Notes: generated by a model from the sequence alone, not told the origin. 64,000 nucleotides of DNA from JADLGL01 sp963823045 (GCA_963823045.1 CAWGKA010000008.1:1-64000); one strand, 5' to 3'. Shown: positions 9,373-19,692, counted from the first letter of the stretch. Numbers and translations are program-made.

Positions 9373-9401
9373 GTGAGTAGTGAATAGTGAATGGTGAATG
9401 G
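9373..9401. repeat. Left arm of inverted repeat flanking the four-helix-bundle gene
   Basis: A short-period repeat built from units of the form GTGAATR/GTGAGTR (GTGAGTAGTGAATAGTGAAT and on). It is the reverse complement, imperfectly, of the array at 9814-9864 on the other side of the gene. In the nuo transcript the two arms could pair into a stem of roughly 25 base pairs enclosing the gene. Confidence 0.7.
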
Positions 9402-9411
9402 GTCGCGCTCA

Positions 9412-9816
9412 TCACCGCTCCATCCTCGACTGCAGCGAGCGGATATAGGCGCGAAGCATTTTGCCCAGGGTCTGACACTCCTCCAACAAGGGAGTTGTTC
9501 CAGCACCACTCACCAAGCCGACGCGCTCCGCGAGGATGAGATGGGTCTCGAGTTCCTTGAGTGAACCCTGCGAGATACGCAGAAACTGGATGAACGAGCC
9601 GGTGTTCTCCCGGCCGTGGCCCTCTGCAATGTTCGCCGGAATTGACACGGCAGCTCGGCGAATCTGCGCCGTGAGCCCAAAGGCTTCCTCCTTCGGGAAG
9701 GCGCGCGTCAGCACGTACCAGCGCTCGGCAAGCGTCATGGCCCGCTGCCAAACTTCCAGGTCCTTGAAGGACGCTATCGGCGCGCGTTCGTCCACGCTTC
9801 CCTTCGCCTCCGTCAC
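9412..9816 (-). CDS. Four helix bundle protein (23S rRNA intervening-sequence protein family)
   Basis: 134 residues with the family signature: FKDLEVWQRAM near the N-terminus, LTAQIRRAAVSIPANIAEG in the middle and FLRISQGSLKELETHLILAERVG after it. The family was first found inside intervening sequences of 23S rRNA genes; its biochemical function is not established. Here it lies between nuoC and nuoD on the same strand, flanked by inverted GTGAATR-type arrays. This arrangement looks like insertion of a cassette into the operon. GTG at 9816 is taken as start; a GTG at 9795 preceded by AAGGGA is an alternative. It should be co-transcribed with the nuo genes. Confidence 0.9.
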   Translation of the reverse strand: MTEAKGSVDERAPIASFKDLEVWQRAMTLAERWYVLTRAFPKEEAFGLTAQIRRAAVSIPANIAEGHGRENTGSFIQFLRISQGSLKELETHLILAERVGLVSGAGTTPLLEECQTLGKMLRAYIRSLQSRMER

Positions 9817-9864
9817 TCACTGGTCGCCACTCGCTATTCACCACTCACTACTCACCATTCACCC
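9814..9864. repeat. Right arm of inverted repeat flanking the four-helix-bundle gene
   Basis: CACTCRC/TATTCAC-type heptamer array, complementary to the array at 9373-9401. It overlaps the first codon of the four-helix-bundle gene and ends three bases before the nuoC stop codon at 9867. The match to the left arm is imperfect but covers several units. Confidence 0.7.
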
Positions 9865-9866
9865 GC

Positions 9867-10469
9867 TCATTGCTTCGCCTTCTCATCGCCGGGGAGGAGA
9901 TATTCCGTGCCCTCCCAGGGCGAGAGAAAATCGAAGTCGCGATATTCCTGCGGCAGCACGACCTTGTCGTAGACGACGCGCCGCTGCTGGTCGTCGTAGT
10001 GAACCTCGACATAGCCGGTCAGCGGAAAGTCCTTCCTGAGCGGATGCCCCTCGAAGCCGTAGTCGGTGAGGATGCGGCGAAGGTCCGGATGGCCGTCGAA
10101 GAAGATGCCGTAGAGGTCATAGACCTCGCGCTCGAACCAGTCCGCCACAGGGAAGATGTCGGCCAGCGTGGGAACGGCCGTCGCCTCGTCAGTCGCCACC
10201 TTCACACGGACGCGGAGGTTCTGCGTGGGGCTGAGCAGATGATAGACGACGTCGAAACGCTTCTCGCGGTTCGGCCAATCCACACCGCAAATGTCGATCA
10301 GGCAGACGAAGGCGAGCTTCGGGTCGTCGCGCAGCGTGAGGATTACCGTGACGAGGTCATCAACGCGGACCTCAACCGTCAGCTCCTTGCGCAAGACGTT
10401 GCACACAGGCGCGACGTTGGGGTGCGCTGCCTCCAGCGCCTCCGCGATCTCGAGGAGACTCTCTTCCAT
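9867..10469 (-). CDS. nuoC: NADH-quinone oxidoreductase subunit C
   Basis: 30-kDa-type peripheral subunit of complex I, 200 residues from the ATG at 10469 (MEESLLEIAE). The family motif ERE(V)YDLYGIFFDGHPDLRRILTDYGFEGHPLRKDFPLTG is present in pieces around residues 125-165. A longer frame upstream of 10469 has composition unlike NuoC and overlaps nuoB, so it is not used. nuoB lies 13 bases upstream. Confidence 0.96.
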   Translation of the reverse strand: MEESLLEIAEALEAAHPNVAPVCNVLRKELTVEVRVDDLVTVILTLRDDPKLAFVCLIDICGVDWPNREKRFDVVYHLLSPTQNLRVRVKVATDEATAVPTLADIFPVADWFEREVYDLYGIFFDGHPDLRRILTDYGFEGHPLRKDFPLTGYVEVHYDDQQRRVVYDKVVLPQEYRDFDFLSPWEGTEYLLPGDEKAKQ

Positions 10470-10482
10470 CGCCTGCCCTGCC

Positions 10483-11061
10483 CTAGCGCTCGATGGTTCC
10501 GGTACGGCGGATTTTGCGCTGCAGCAGCAACACGCCGTAAAGCAGCGCCTCGGCGGTCGGCGGACAGCCGGGCACATAAATGTCGACCGGGACGATGCGG
10601 TCACAGCCGCGCACGACCGCATAGGAATAGTGGTAGTAGCCGCCACCATTGGCGCATGAGCCCATGGAAATGACGTAGCGCGGCTCCGGCATCTGGTCGT
10701 AGACCTTGCGCAGCGCCGGGGCCATCTTGTTGGTCAGCGTGCCGGCAACGATCATCACGTCGGACTGGCGCGGCGAAGCGCGCGGCGCGAAGCCGAACCG
10801 CTCCACGTCGTAGCGCGGCATCGACATCTGCATCATTTCCACGGCGCAGCAGGCAAGACCGAACGTCATCCACATGAGCGAACCGGTGCGCGCCCAGTTG
10901 ATGAGTTCGTCCGTGGCGGTGACGAAAAAGCCCTTGTCCGCCAACTCGGAATTGATCTCGCGGAACGTCGGATCGTCCGCGCCGACCGGTCCGCCGGTGC
11001 GCGGATCGAGCACGCCCTGAGGCGTCGGCGCGATCAGCGTTCCGTCATTCCTCAATCCCAC
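10483..11061 (-). CDS. nuoB: NADH-quinone oxidoreductase subunit B
   Basis: Carries cluster N2, the last iron-sulfur centre before quinone. Ligand region FGLACCAVEMM, then GSCANGGGYYHYSYAVVRGCD and YVPGCPPTAEALLYG. I choose the GTG at 11061 (V-G-L-R-N-D) because AAGGGAG stands seven bases upstream and the product, 192 residues, fits the family. A GTG at 11082 gives 199 residues, and a TTG at 11055 overlapping the nuoA stop is also possible. It overlaps the nuoA end by about 10 bases. Confidence 0.96.
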   Translation of the reverse strand: MGLRNDGTLIAPTPQGVLDPRTGGPVGADDPTFREINSELADKGFFVTATDELINWARTGSLMWMTFGLACCAVEMMQMSMPRYDVERFGFAPRASPRQSDVMIVAGTLTNKMAPALRKVYDQMPEPRYVISMGSCANGGGYYHYSYAVVRGCDRIVPVDIYVPGCPPTAEALLYGVLLLQRKIRRTGTIER

Positions 11062-11417
11062 TCCAACGCTCCCTTCTTCCACTCATAGACGAAGCCGATC
11101 GTCAGCACGCCGAGGAAGATGACCATCGACCAAAAGCCGAACCATCCCAGCGAACCGAAGCTCACCGCCCAGGGAAACAGGAACGCCACCTCGAGATCGA
11201 AGATGATGAAGAGGATGGCCACCAGGTAGAAGCGGATGTCGAAGCGCATGCGCGCATCGTCGAATGCGTTGAAACCGCACTCATAGGCCGACAGCTTCTC
11301 GGGATCCGGATTCTTGTAGGCGACGACAAACGGCGCCACCAGCAAGGCCAATCCGATCACCACTGCCACACCGATGAAAATCACCAGCGGCAGATATGAT
11401 TCGAGAAGTGCTTCCAA
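11052..11417 (-). CDS. nuoA: NADH-quinone oxidoreductase subunit A
   Basis: First gene of the operon; small membrane subunit at the junction of the arms. 121 residues, three membrane helices, motif YECGFNAFDDARMRFDIRFYL (in part) and C-terminal EWKKGALEWD. The best start is a TTG at 11417, giving MEALLESYLP, which aligns with known rhizobial starts; GGGGGAG lies eight to ten bases upstream. The operon promoter should lie in 11418-11530, but I see no convincing -35/-10 pair. Confidence 0.95.
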   Translation of the reverse strand: MEALLESYLPLVIFIGVAVVIGLALLVAPFVVAYKNPDPEKLSAYECGFNAFDDARMRFDIRFYLVAILFIIFDLEVAFLFPWAVSFGSLGWFGFWSMVIFLGVLTIGFVYEWKKGALEWD

Positions 11418-11531
11418 CCTCTCCGCTCCCCCACGGCATTCCTCTCCCCGGCCGATGATCGTGGCATGATCGGGGAGCGGCGTCGATACCCCGATTGACG
11501 CAGGGGTCGCAAGGCCGAAAAGCGAGGAAAA

Positions 11532-11608
<77 letters not shown>

Positions 11609-11818
11609 CGCGAAGCGGTTATCCTTCGGGGGATACCAAGCGTGAGCGGGTAAGGCAGCGCCGAGGCCAAGTCAACTGAGGAACGTTGCCTGCGGCGAGC
11701 CGTCGTCACGGAAAGTGGCGATGATTGGCCGCGGCCGCAACTGGCCGCCACCGCTCCACCGCAAGGAGCCTATCGAATCGAGGGACAAGTTGTGGCGGCT
11801 ATCGGCCTGCTGCGCGCC

Positions 11819-11894
11819 TGGTGGGCGGTGAGAGGCTCGAACTCCCGACATCCACGGTGTAAACGTGGCGCTCTACCAACTGAGCTAACCGCCC
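11819..11894 (-). tRNA. tRNA-Val (anticodon TAC)
   Basis: A 76-base cloverleaf including CCA. Acceptor GGGCGGT pairs with ACCGCCC, discriminator A. D-arm TAGCTCAGTTGGTAGAGC, anticodon loop TTTACAC with TAC, T-loop TTCGAGC. It lies between HU and tRNA-Asp, same strand. The 210-base spacer between the two tRNAs shows nothing else I can support. Confidence 0.97.
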
Positions 11895-11985
11895 TTTCGC
11901 GACACGGCGCAGCGCCCGCCGATCTAGGCGGAACGCCGCACCGTGGCAAGCGGCTCGCTAACAGCAGAGCCGACGAATGACGCGG

Positions 11986-12261
11986 TCAGCCGTTGACCGA
12001 ATCCTTCAGGCCTTTGCCTGCTTTGAACTTCGGCGTCTTCGACGCGGCAATGCGGATCGCGGCGCCGGTGCGCGGATTGCGCCCCATGCTGGCGGCGCGA
12101 TGAGCAACGCTGAAGCTGCCGAAGCCGATAATCTTCACTTCATCACCGGACTTCAAAGCGTCCGTGATCACGTCAAAGGTCGAATCGACCGCCTGCCCCG
12201 CGGCCGCCTTTGACATCCCCGTTTTGTCTGCCACTGCGGCAATAACATCGTTCTTGTTCAT
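11986..12261 (-). CDS. hupB: DNA-binding protein HU
   Basis: Histone-like nucleoid protein that bends DNA as a dimer. 91 residues from ATG at 12261 (MNKNDVIAAVADKTG), preceded by GGGGAT. The family motif GFGSFSVAHRAASMGRNPRTG with the DNA-clamping arm is present. Read-through upstream to 12408 would add a non-homologous segment and is rejected. It follows lon, with the lon terminator between them, as commonly seen in proteobacteria. Confidence 0.96.
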   Translation of the reverse strand: MNKNDVIAAVADKTGMSKAAAGQAVDSTFDVITDALKSGDEVKIIGFGSFSVAHRAASMGRNPRTGAAIRIAASKTPKFKAGKGLKDSVNG

Positions 12262-12406
12262 GAAATCCCCTTTCCCTGTTGGAAATCGCAAACTCAGCAA
12301 ACCACGGCCACCAGCGGCGCCACACTCGTTCCAAACGGTACGCCAGGCAAGTAATAAACCCGGAGAACTCCGTGGTTTTGTGGACAATGCGGCATCGGCG
12401 ACACGC

Positions 12407-12434
12407 AAAAAAACGCCCGCCGAAGCGGGCGTTT
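12407..12434 (-). terminator. Rho-independent terminator of lon
   Basis: On the minus strand, 20 bases after the lon stop: stem CGCCCGC, loop TTCG, stem GCGGGCG, then seven U residues. The opposite strand has only three T residues, so the main direction is lon to hup. Confidence 0.92.
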
Positions 12435-12453
12435 CGTCTTCGTCAGTGAAGGC

Positions 12454-14889
12454 TCAGTGTGCCGTCAGGCCACCCACCGGCTCTTCGTCCGCAACGATTT
12501 GGGCTTCTTTTCCAGAAGGTTGCGGCTCTTCCCATTCGATCGGCTCCGGCGTGGTGACGAGCGCGTTCCTGACCACCTCATCCATCCGGCTGACGGGGAT
12601 AATCTCCATCCCCTTTTTCACCGTGTCAGGAATATCGGCGAGGTCTTTCACGTTTTCTTCCGGGATCAACACCGTCTTGATCCCACCACGCAGCGCTGCG
12701 AGCAGCTTCTCCTTCAGACCACCGATCGGCAGCACGCGGCCACGCAGGGTGATCTCGCCCGTCATGGCAACGTCGCGGCGAACCGGGATGCCGGTCATCA
12801 CCGAAATGATGGCGGTCGCCATGGCAACGCCGGCCGACGGACCATCCTTCGGCGTCGCGCCTTCCGGCACGTGCACGTGGATGTCCTTCCTTTCGAACAG
12901 CGGCGGCTCGATTCCGAAATTGACCGCACGGCTGCGCACATAGGACGCCGCCGCGGAGATCAACTCCTTCATCACGTCGCGCAGATTGCCGGTGACCGTC
13001 ATGCGGCCCTTACCGGGCATCATCACGCCTTCGATCGTCAGCAGTTCGCCGCCGACTTCCGTCCAGGCGAGGCCGGTCACGACGCCAACTTGATCCTCGC
13101 CCTCGACCTCGCCATAGCGATAGCGCGGCACGCCGAGGAATTCCTCGAGGTTCTTGTCGGTGACCTTGATCGTCCGCTTCTTGGTGAGAAGCAGCGTCTT
13201 GACCGCCTTACGGGCAACCGTCGCCAGCTCACGCTCGAGGTTGCGGACGCCGGCTTCCCGCGTGTAGCGGCGAATGACCGTGCGCAGCGCACCTTCGCTC
13301 AGGCTGAACTCCTTCTCCTCAAGGCCATGCTCACGCAGGGTCTTGGGCAGGAGGTGCCTGAGGGCGATCTCCACCTTCTCATCCTCGGTGTAGCCGGCGA
13401 TGCGGATGATCTCCATCCGGTCCATCAGCGGCGGCGGGATGTTGAGCGTGTTGGCCGTCGTCACGAACATCACATCGCTGAGGTCGTAATCGACCTCGAG
13501 GTAATGGTCGTTGAAGGCGCTGTTCTGCTCAGGGTCCAGAACTTCCAGCAGCGCCGATGACGGGTCGCCGCGGAAATCCATTCCCATCTTGTCGACCTCG
13601 TCGAGGAGGAACAGCGGGTTGGACTTCTTCGCCTTCCGCATCGACTGGATCACCTTGCCCGGCAACGAGCCGATATAGGTGCGCCGATGGCCGCGTATCT
13701 CCGCCTCGTCGCGGACGCCGCCGAGAGACATGCGCACGAACGCGCGGCCGGTCGCCTTGGCGATCGACTTGCCGAGCGACGTCTTGCCGACGCCGGGCGG
13801 GCCGACGAGGCACAGGATCGGCCCCTTCAGCTTGTTCTGGCGGCTCTGCACGGCGAGATACTCGACGATGCGGTCCTTGACCTTCTCCAGGCCGAAATGG
13901 TCCGCGTCGAGGACCTCCTGCGCGTAGTTCAGGTCCTTCTTGACGCGCGAGCGCCGGCTCCACGGGATACCGAGCAGCCAGTCGAGATAGTTGCGCACGA
14001 CCGTCGCTTCAGCCGACATCGGGCTCATCTGCTTGAGCTTCTTCAGCTCCGCATTGGCCTTCTCCCGGGCTTCCTTGGTGAAGCGCGTCTTCTCGATCCG
14101 GCGCTCCAGTTCGGCCAGCTCGTCGGTGCCCTCTTCAAACTCGCCGAGCTCCTTCTGGATCGCCTTCATCTGCTCATTCAGATAGTACTCGCGCTGCGTC
14201 TTCTCCATCTGGCGCTTGACGCGCGAACGGATGCGCCGCTCGACCTGGAGAACGCTCATTTCGCTCTCCATCATCTCAAGCACGCGTTCCAGGCGCTGGG
14301 CGACCGTGCCGAGCTCGAGGATCGCCTGCTTGTCGGCGATCTTGATGGCAAGGTGCGACGCGACCGTGTCGGCGAGCTTGGAATAATCCTCGATCTGGGT
14401 GACCGCTCCGATCACCTCAGGCGAGATTTTCTTGTTGAGTTTCACATAGTTGTCGAACTCGGTGACGACCGAGCGCGCCAGCGCCTCAACTTCGACTTCG
14501 CTGCCGAGTTCGTCCGCCAGCACCACCGCCTCCGCCTCGTAATAGGCGTCGTTGTCGGTGAAGTTGCTGATGTCGGCGCGGCTAATGCCCTCGACCAGAA
14601 CCTTCACGGTTCCGTCCGGAAGCTTCAGCAGCTGAAGGACAGTCGCCAGCGTGCCGATGCCATAGATGGCGTCAGGCTTGGGATCGTCATGGCTCGGGTC
14701 TTTCTGCGTCGCCAGCAGGATCTGATTGTCGGCGCGCATCACTTCTTCAAGCGCATGGATCGACTTCTCGCGCCCTACGAAGAGCGGCACGATCATATGC
14801 GGGAAGACGACGATGTCGCGCAGCGGCAGCACCGGATAGGTGTTGCCCCCGCCAGATGATCCGGAAGTGCGCTTGCGTTCTGCGGTCAT
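12454..14889 (-). CDS. lon: ATP-dependent protease Lon
   Basis: Cytoplasmic AAA+ serine protease that degrades damaged and regulatory proteins, including CcrM in relatives. 811 residues. N-terminal substrate domain (PVLPLRDIVVFPHMIVPLFVGR), central ATPase with Walker A GPPGVGKTSLGKS and Walker B FLLDEVDKMG, C-terminal protease domain with the catalytic serine in PKDGPSAGVAMAT and lysine in GGLKEKLLAALRGG. It heads the lon-hup pair and lies downstream of clpX. Confidence 0.98.
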   Translation of the reverse strand: MTAERKRTSGSSGGGNTYPVLPLRDIVVFPHMIVPLFVGREKSIHALEEVMRADNQILLATQKDPSHDDPKPDAIYGIGTLATVLQLLKLPDGTVKVLVEGISRADISNFTDNDAYYEAEAVVLADELGSEVEVEALARSVVTEFDNYVKLNKKISPEVIGAVTQIEDYSKLADTVASHLAIKIADKQAILELGTVAQRLERVLEMMESEMSVLQVERRIRSRVKRQMEKTQREYYLNEQMKAIQKELGEFEEGTDELAELERRIEKTRFTKEAREKANAELKKLKQMSPMSAEATVVRNYLDWLLGIPWSRRSRVKKDLNYAQEVLDADHFGLEKVKDRIVEYLAVQSRQNKLKGPILCLVGPPGVGKTSLGKSIAKATGRAFVRMSLGGVRDEAEIRGHRRTYIGSLPGKVIQSMRKAKKSNPLFLLDEVDKMGMDFRGDPSSALLEVLDPEQNSAFNDHYLEVDYDLSDVMFVTTANTLNIPPPLMDRMEIIRIAGYTEDEKVEIALRHLLPKTLREHGLEEKEFSLSEGALRTVIRRYTREAGVRNLERELATVARKAVKTLLLTKKRTIKVTDKNLEEFLGVPRYRYGEVEGEDQVGVVTGLAWTEVGGELLTIEGVMMPGKGRMTVTGNLRDVMKELISAAASYVRSRAVNFGIEPPLFERKDIHVHVPEGATPKDGPSAGVAMATAIISVMTGIPVRRDVAMTGEITLRGRVLPIGGLKEKLLAALRGGIKTVLIPEENVKDLADIPDTVKKGMEIIPVSRMDEVVRNALVTTPEPIEWEEPQPSGKEAQIVADEEPVGGLTAH

Positions 14890-14962
14890 GGGAACCTCAC
14901 GATCGGCCGCCTCGATAAAGCACGGCCGATGCCTCTAGGTGGGGCGACGAAAACCGGAAGAA

Positions 14963-14985
14963 ACGGCCCGAAACCGGGCTGCGAC
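14963..14985 (-). terminator. Weak possible terminator after clpX
   Basis: Minus-strand hairpin GCCCG-GTTT-CGGGC followed by CGTTTCTT, about 95 bases downstream of the clpX stop. A second, separate inverted repeat CAGGTGG/CCACCTG lies nearby at about 15015-15035. The U-tract is poor, so the call is tentative. The lon promoter must also lie in this 188-base gap. Confidence 0.35.
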
Positions 14986-15077
14986 CGATGCTCGGCGCAG
15001 GGGTACAACTTGGTTTACTCAGGTGGTCGTGCCACCTGCTTCTGTCAACCCCGGCGCCGTCGCCTTCACAGGCGAGG

Positions 15078-16343
<1,266 letters not shown>

Positions 16344-16570
16344 TCAATCACATCCTGGTCTTTGGCCGGAGCCACGCCGCCTGCCCGTCAGATTCGCTCG
16401 TCCGAGTGCGGCGCTTATGGCAATTCCAGGAACCGAAGCTCCCTGCGATTTCCTAGCTTCTCCTCTAGAAGCACAATCCAAGCATGCTACGGACGATTTG
16501 TTCAAGAGAGACTTAACGTCCCCCCACACCTCGTGAACCCGGAATCGCTTCGGTCCGAGGCAACAGGCAC

Positions 16571-17206
16571 TTACTCCGTCGCGGCGGTTTCCACATGCTC
16601 GCGAGACGTGATCACTCGGTCTACCAGGCCGAAATCCTTGGCCTCGTCGGCCGTGAAGAAATAGTCGCGGTCGAGCGTCCGTTCCACCACTTCGCGCGTC
16701 TTGCCAGTGTGCCGGACGTAAATCTCTTCGAGGCGGCGCTTCATCTTCAGGATGTCCTCGGCATGGCGCTCGATGTCCGAGGCCTGGCCTTGGAAGCCGC
16801 CCGACGGCTGGTGCAGCATGACGCGCGCGTTCGGCAGCGCGGCGCGGTGACCCGGCTCGCCGGCGGCAAGGAGCAGTGAGCCCATCGAAGCCGCCTGACC
16901 CATGCACAATGTCGCAACCGGCGGACGCACGAACTGCATCGTGTCGTAGATAGCCATTCCCGCCGTGACGACGCCGCCCGGCGAGTTGATGTACATGGAG
17001 ATTTCCTTCTTCGGATTCTCCGCCTCAAGGAACAGCAGCTGCGCCGTGATGAGCGACGCGCCGTAGTCCTCGATCGGCCCGGTGACGAAGATCACGCGCT
17101 CCTTCAGGAGTCGGGAATAGATGTCATAGGCCCGCTCGCCGCGATTGGTCTGCTCGACCACCATCGGAACCAGGGTGTTCATCGTATATTCGTAGGGGTC
17201 GCGCAT
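16571..17206 (-). CDS. clpP: ATP-dependent Clp protease proteolytic subunit
   Basis: Serine peptidase forming the tetradecameric chamber of ClpXP/ClpAP. The catalytic triad is visible: Ser in GQAASMGS, His in ARVMLHQPSGG, Asp in the ERTLDRDYF region. The start is chosen at ATG 17206 (MRDPYEYTMNTLVPMVVEQT), preceded nine bases earlier by AAAGGA, giving 211 residues. An in-frame ATG at 17227 and a longer extension to 17311 lack support. It lies between tig and clpX in the usual order. Confidence 0.97.
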   Translation of the reverse strand: MRDPYEYTMNTLVPMVVEQTNRGERAYDIYSRLLKERVIFVTGPIEDYGASLITAQLLFLEAENPKKEISMYINSPGGVVTAGMAIYDTMQFVRPPVATLCMGQAASMGSLLLAAGEPGHRAALPNARVMLHQPSGGFQGQASDIERHAEDILKMKRRLEEIYVRHTGKTREVVERTLDRDYFFTADEAKDFGLVDRVITSREHVETAATE

Positions 17207-17353
17207 TTGGCGGGCGTCCTTTCGCATGGCTATCCTGGCGCGCGCGAGCGGCCAGAAGCAAATCCCTCTGTTCGCGTCGGGATTATGTAGGCGTGACAGG
17301 GGCCGGCGCAAAGGGCCAGCCAGGCACCTGTCGGTATTTGTGTTACCGCAGGC

Positions 17354-18715
17354 TCAGGCCGCCTGGTCTTCGTTGTCGGCCTCGACAAGCGCAACCAGCT
17401 CATCGCGGGACATCGGCTTGTCGTTCACCTTCACCAGTTCGAGCAGGAAGTCGATGACCTTCTCCTCGAACAGCGGCGCACGGATGCGGGCCAACGCCGA
17501 AGGGTTGGACTGGTAGAATTCCACCACTTCCCGCTCCCGGCCCGGATTGCGCCGCGCCTCATCGGCAAGCGCCCTCTGGATCTCGGCATCGGTGACGTCG
17601 ATACGGTTCTTGTCGCCGATCTCGGCAAGCACGAGCCCGAGCCGGACGCGCCGGTCGGCAATGCCGCGGTAATAGGCGCTGGCCTCATCCTCCGTGGTCT
17701 CGTCGTCCTCGAAGGTCTTGCCGGATTGCTGCATGTCCCCCAGGACCTCGCCCCAGATGGTCTCGAATTCCTGTTCCACCATGGTCGGCGGCGGATCGAA
17801 TTTGTGCATCTGGTCGAGTGCGTCGAGGAGCTGCCGCTTGACGCGCTGCCTGACGAGCGGGCCGGTCTGGCTCTCAAGCTGCAACTTCACCGCGTCGCGC
17901 AGCTTGTCGAGCAACTCAAGGCCGAGCTTCTGCGCCAGGGCGCCGTCGACGGCGACATTGTCCGGGGTGCTGACCTCCTTCACCGAGATGTCGAAGGTTG
18001 CCTCCTTGCCGGCGAGATGCTCCGCGCCATAGTCCGCCGGGAAGGTGACTTTGATGGTCTTGGCGTCGCCTGCCGAAACGCCGATCAGCTGCTCCTCGAA
18101 GCCCGGAATGAACTGCTTCGAGCCAAGCGTCAGCGTCGCGTTCTCGTCCGACCCGCCCTCGAAGGGCTCGCCGTCGAGCTTGCCGACATAGTCGATGACG
18201 ACGCGGTCATTCTCGGCCGCCTTGCCATCCTTGGCCACATAGGTCGCGTTCGCTTGCGCAAGGCGCAGGAGGTTCCGTTCGATTTCGTCCTCGGGCACTT
18301 CCACGACCGGCCGGTCGACCGTAATCGCCTTGAAGTCCCCCAATTCGACCTTCGGAAGCACCTCGTAGCGCATCGAGAATTCGAGGTCGGCCTTGCCGTC
18401 GAGAACCTTCTCGGCCTCCTTCTCGTCCTCAGTGAGGTCGTAGGCCGGCTGCATCGCCGCGCGTTCGCCGCGCTGGCTGAGAATCTCGCTGGTCTGCTCG
18501 CGCAGGATGTCGTTGACGATCTCCGACATGGTCTGGCGGCCGACGAGCCGGCGCAGGTGGCTGACCGGCACCTTGCCCGGGCGGAAGCCGCGGATCTGCG
18601 CCGTGCCCTTCATTTCCTCGAGGCGCGCCACAAGGCGGGAATCCAGCTCCGAAGCCGGCACAACCACCTTGAATTCCCGCTTCAAGCCCTCGGCGAGGGT
18701 CTCGGTCACCTGCAT
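17354..18715 (-). CDS. tig: Trigger factor
   Basis: Ribosome-associated chaperone and peptidyl-prolyl isomerase that receives nascent chains. ATG at 18715 (MQVTETLAEGLKREFKV) with AAGGA ten bases upstream; the GTG at 18724 is too close to that site. 453 residues: N-terminal ribosome-binding domain with the GFRPGKVP signature, FKBP-like PPIase domain (DRVVIDYVGKLDGEPFEGG), and the helical C-terminal chaperone domain. First gene of the tig-clpP-clpX-lon series. Confidence 0.97.
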   Translation of the reverse strand: MQVTETLAEGLKREFKVVVPASELDSRLVARLEEMKGTAQIRGFRPGKVPVSHLRRLVGRQTMSEIVNDILREQTSEILSQRGERAAMQPAYDLTEDEKEAEKVLDGKADLEFSMRYEVLPKVELGDFKAITVDRPVVEVPEDEIERNLLRLAQANATYVAKDGKAAENDRVVIDYVGKLDGEPFEGGSDENATLTLGSKQFIPGFEEQLIGVSAGDAKTIKVTFPADYGAEHLAGKEATFDISVKEVSTPDNVAVDGALAQKLGLELLDKLRDAVKLQLESQTGPLVRQRVKRQLLDALDQMHKFDPPPTMVEQEFETIWGEVLGDMQQSGKTFEDDETTEDEASAYYRGIADRRVRLGLVLAEIGDKNRIDVTDAEIQRALADEARRNPGREREVVEFYQSNPSALARIRAPLFEEKVIDFLLELVKVNDKPMSRDELVALVEADNEDQAA

Positions 18716-18770
18716 GCTACTCACATCCTTCTACGGCCGAAGCTCGATGAATTGTCTAGGACCCGCCTGT

Positions 18771-18855
18771 TGGTGCGGGCGGAGGGATTTGAACCCCCAC
18801 GGCGCAAGCCACTGGAACCTAAATCCAGCGTGTCTACCAGTTCCACCACGCCCGC
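18771..18855 (-). tRNA. tRNA-Leu (anticodon TAG)
   Basis: An 85-base class II tRNA including CCA. Acceptor GCGGGCG/CGCCCGC, discriminator A, anticodon loop TTTAGGT with TAG, long variable arm (TGGCTTGCGCCGT), T-loop TTCAAAT. It lies immediately upstream of tig on the same strand. Confidence 0.97.
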
Positions 18856-19005
18856 GGGGCGCTCGGCTCAGAGCGAAAATCCCTGGTCAGAAGCGCCGTT
18901 CCCTATAAACGGCGGGCATTTTGCGGTCAAAGAAAATTCCCCTGGCGCGCGCGTTGCTGCAAATCGCGCTACGCCTCGTCTTGTCGCGCTGACATCGGTC
19001 GACCC

Positions 19006-19692
19006 ATGGATCTTTCCGAAATCTCCTTCAGCGACGTGATCGCCCTGACCGGGTTCCTGGTCGCGTGGTTCGGATATGCCCTCCTCGTCGACCACGGCCC
19101 CCTGGCCACCCGCACCCTCTCGACCGCGATGGATCAGCAGCGCGGCCGCTGGGTCAAGCTGATCCAATCCCGCGAAGTCCGTATCGCCGACGTCAACATC
19201 CTGTCTGGACTGCAGAACGGCAGCGCCTTCTTCGGCTCGGCCTCCATGCTCGGCATCGGCGCAGGGCTCGCCGTGCTCGGCTCGTCCAATTCCGTGGCCA
19301 CCGCCATTCAGGACATCGTTCCCGGCAGCGTCGACAGCGACCCGCTCTTCGAACTGAAGATGATCGGGCTCATCCTCATCTTCGTGTACGCCTTCTTCAA
19401 ATTCAGCTGGTCCTACCGGCTCATCAACTACGCTTCCATTCTCGTCGGCGCCCTGCCGCCGCCGGCGCAATCGGGAAGCCAGGAAGCCGATGGCGCCATC
19501 ACCCGGGCCACCAATTTCCTCAGGCTGAGCGGGCGCAACTTCAACCGCGGGCAGCGCGCCTTCAATTTCGGCCTCGCATACCTGACCTGGCTGGCGAGCC
19601 CCTGGTATCTCCTCGCCGCCTCGGCCTTTGTTCTTCTCATCCTTGTGCACCGGCAGTTCTGGTCGCAGCCCTCGCGTGTCATCCACCACTGA
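19006..19692 (+). CDS. DUF599 domain-containing inner-membrane protein
   Basis: 228 residues with four predicted membrane helices (about 10-27, 72-92, 115-135 and 195-215). The family signature around RTLSTAMDQQRGRWVKLI and DVNILSGLQNGSAFFGSASM is present, as are FFKFSWSYRLINYASIL and GRNFNRGQRAFNFGLAYLTWL. DUF599 has no proven function. ATG at 19006. It is transcribed away from tRNA-Leu and followed by a possible small RNA. Confidence 0.9.
   Translation: MDLSEISFSDVIALTGFLVAWFGYALLVDHGPLATRTLSTAMDQQRGRWVKLIQSREVRIADVNILSGLQNGSAFFGSASMLGIGAGLAVLGSSNSVATAIQDIVPGSVDSDPLFELKMIGLILIFVYAFFKFSWSYRLINYASILVGALPPPAQSGSQEADGAITRATNFLRLSGRNFNRGQRAFNFGLAYLTWLASPWYLLAASAFVLLILVHRQFWSQPSRVIHH

Noticed and set aside
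11792..11980. 62-codon frame with the sequence VRGSNSRHPRCKRGALPTELTA
   Set aside because: This is the well-known spurious translation of the antisense strand of tRNA-Val.
12457..14859. Two long plus-strand frames opposite lon
   Set aside because: Shadow frames of lon; His/Arg/Leu-rich and without any motif.
18507..18908. Plus-strand frame ending in a CGRRDLNPHG-type sequence
   Set aside because: Spurious translation across the tRNA-Leu(TAG) region and the antisense of tig.
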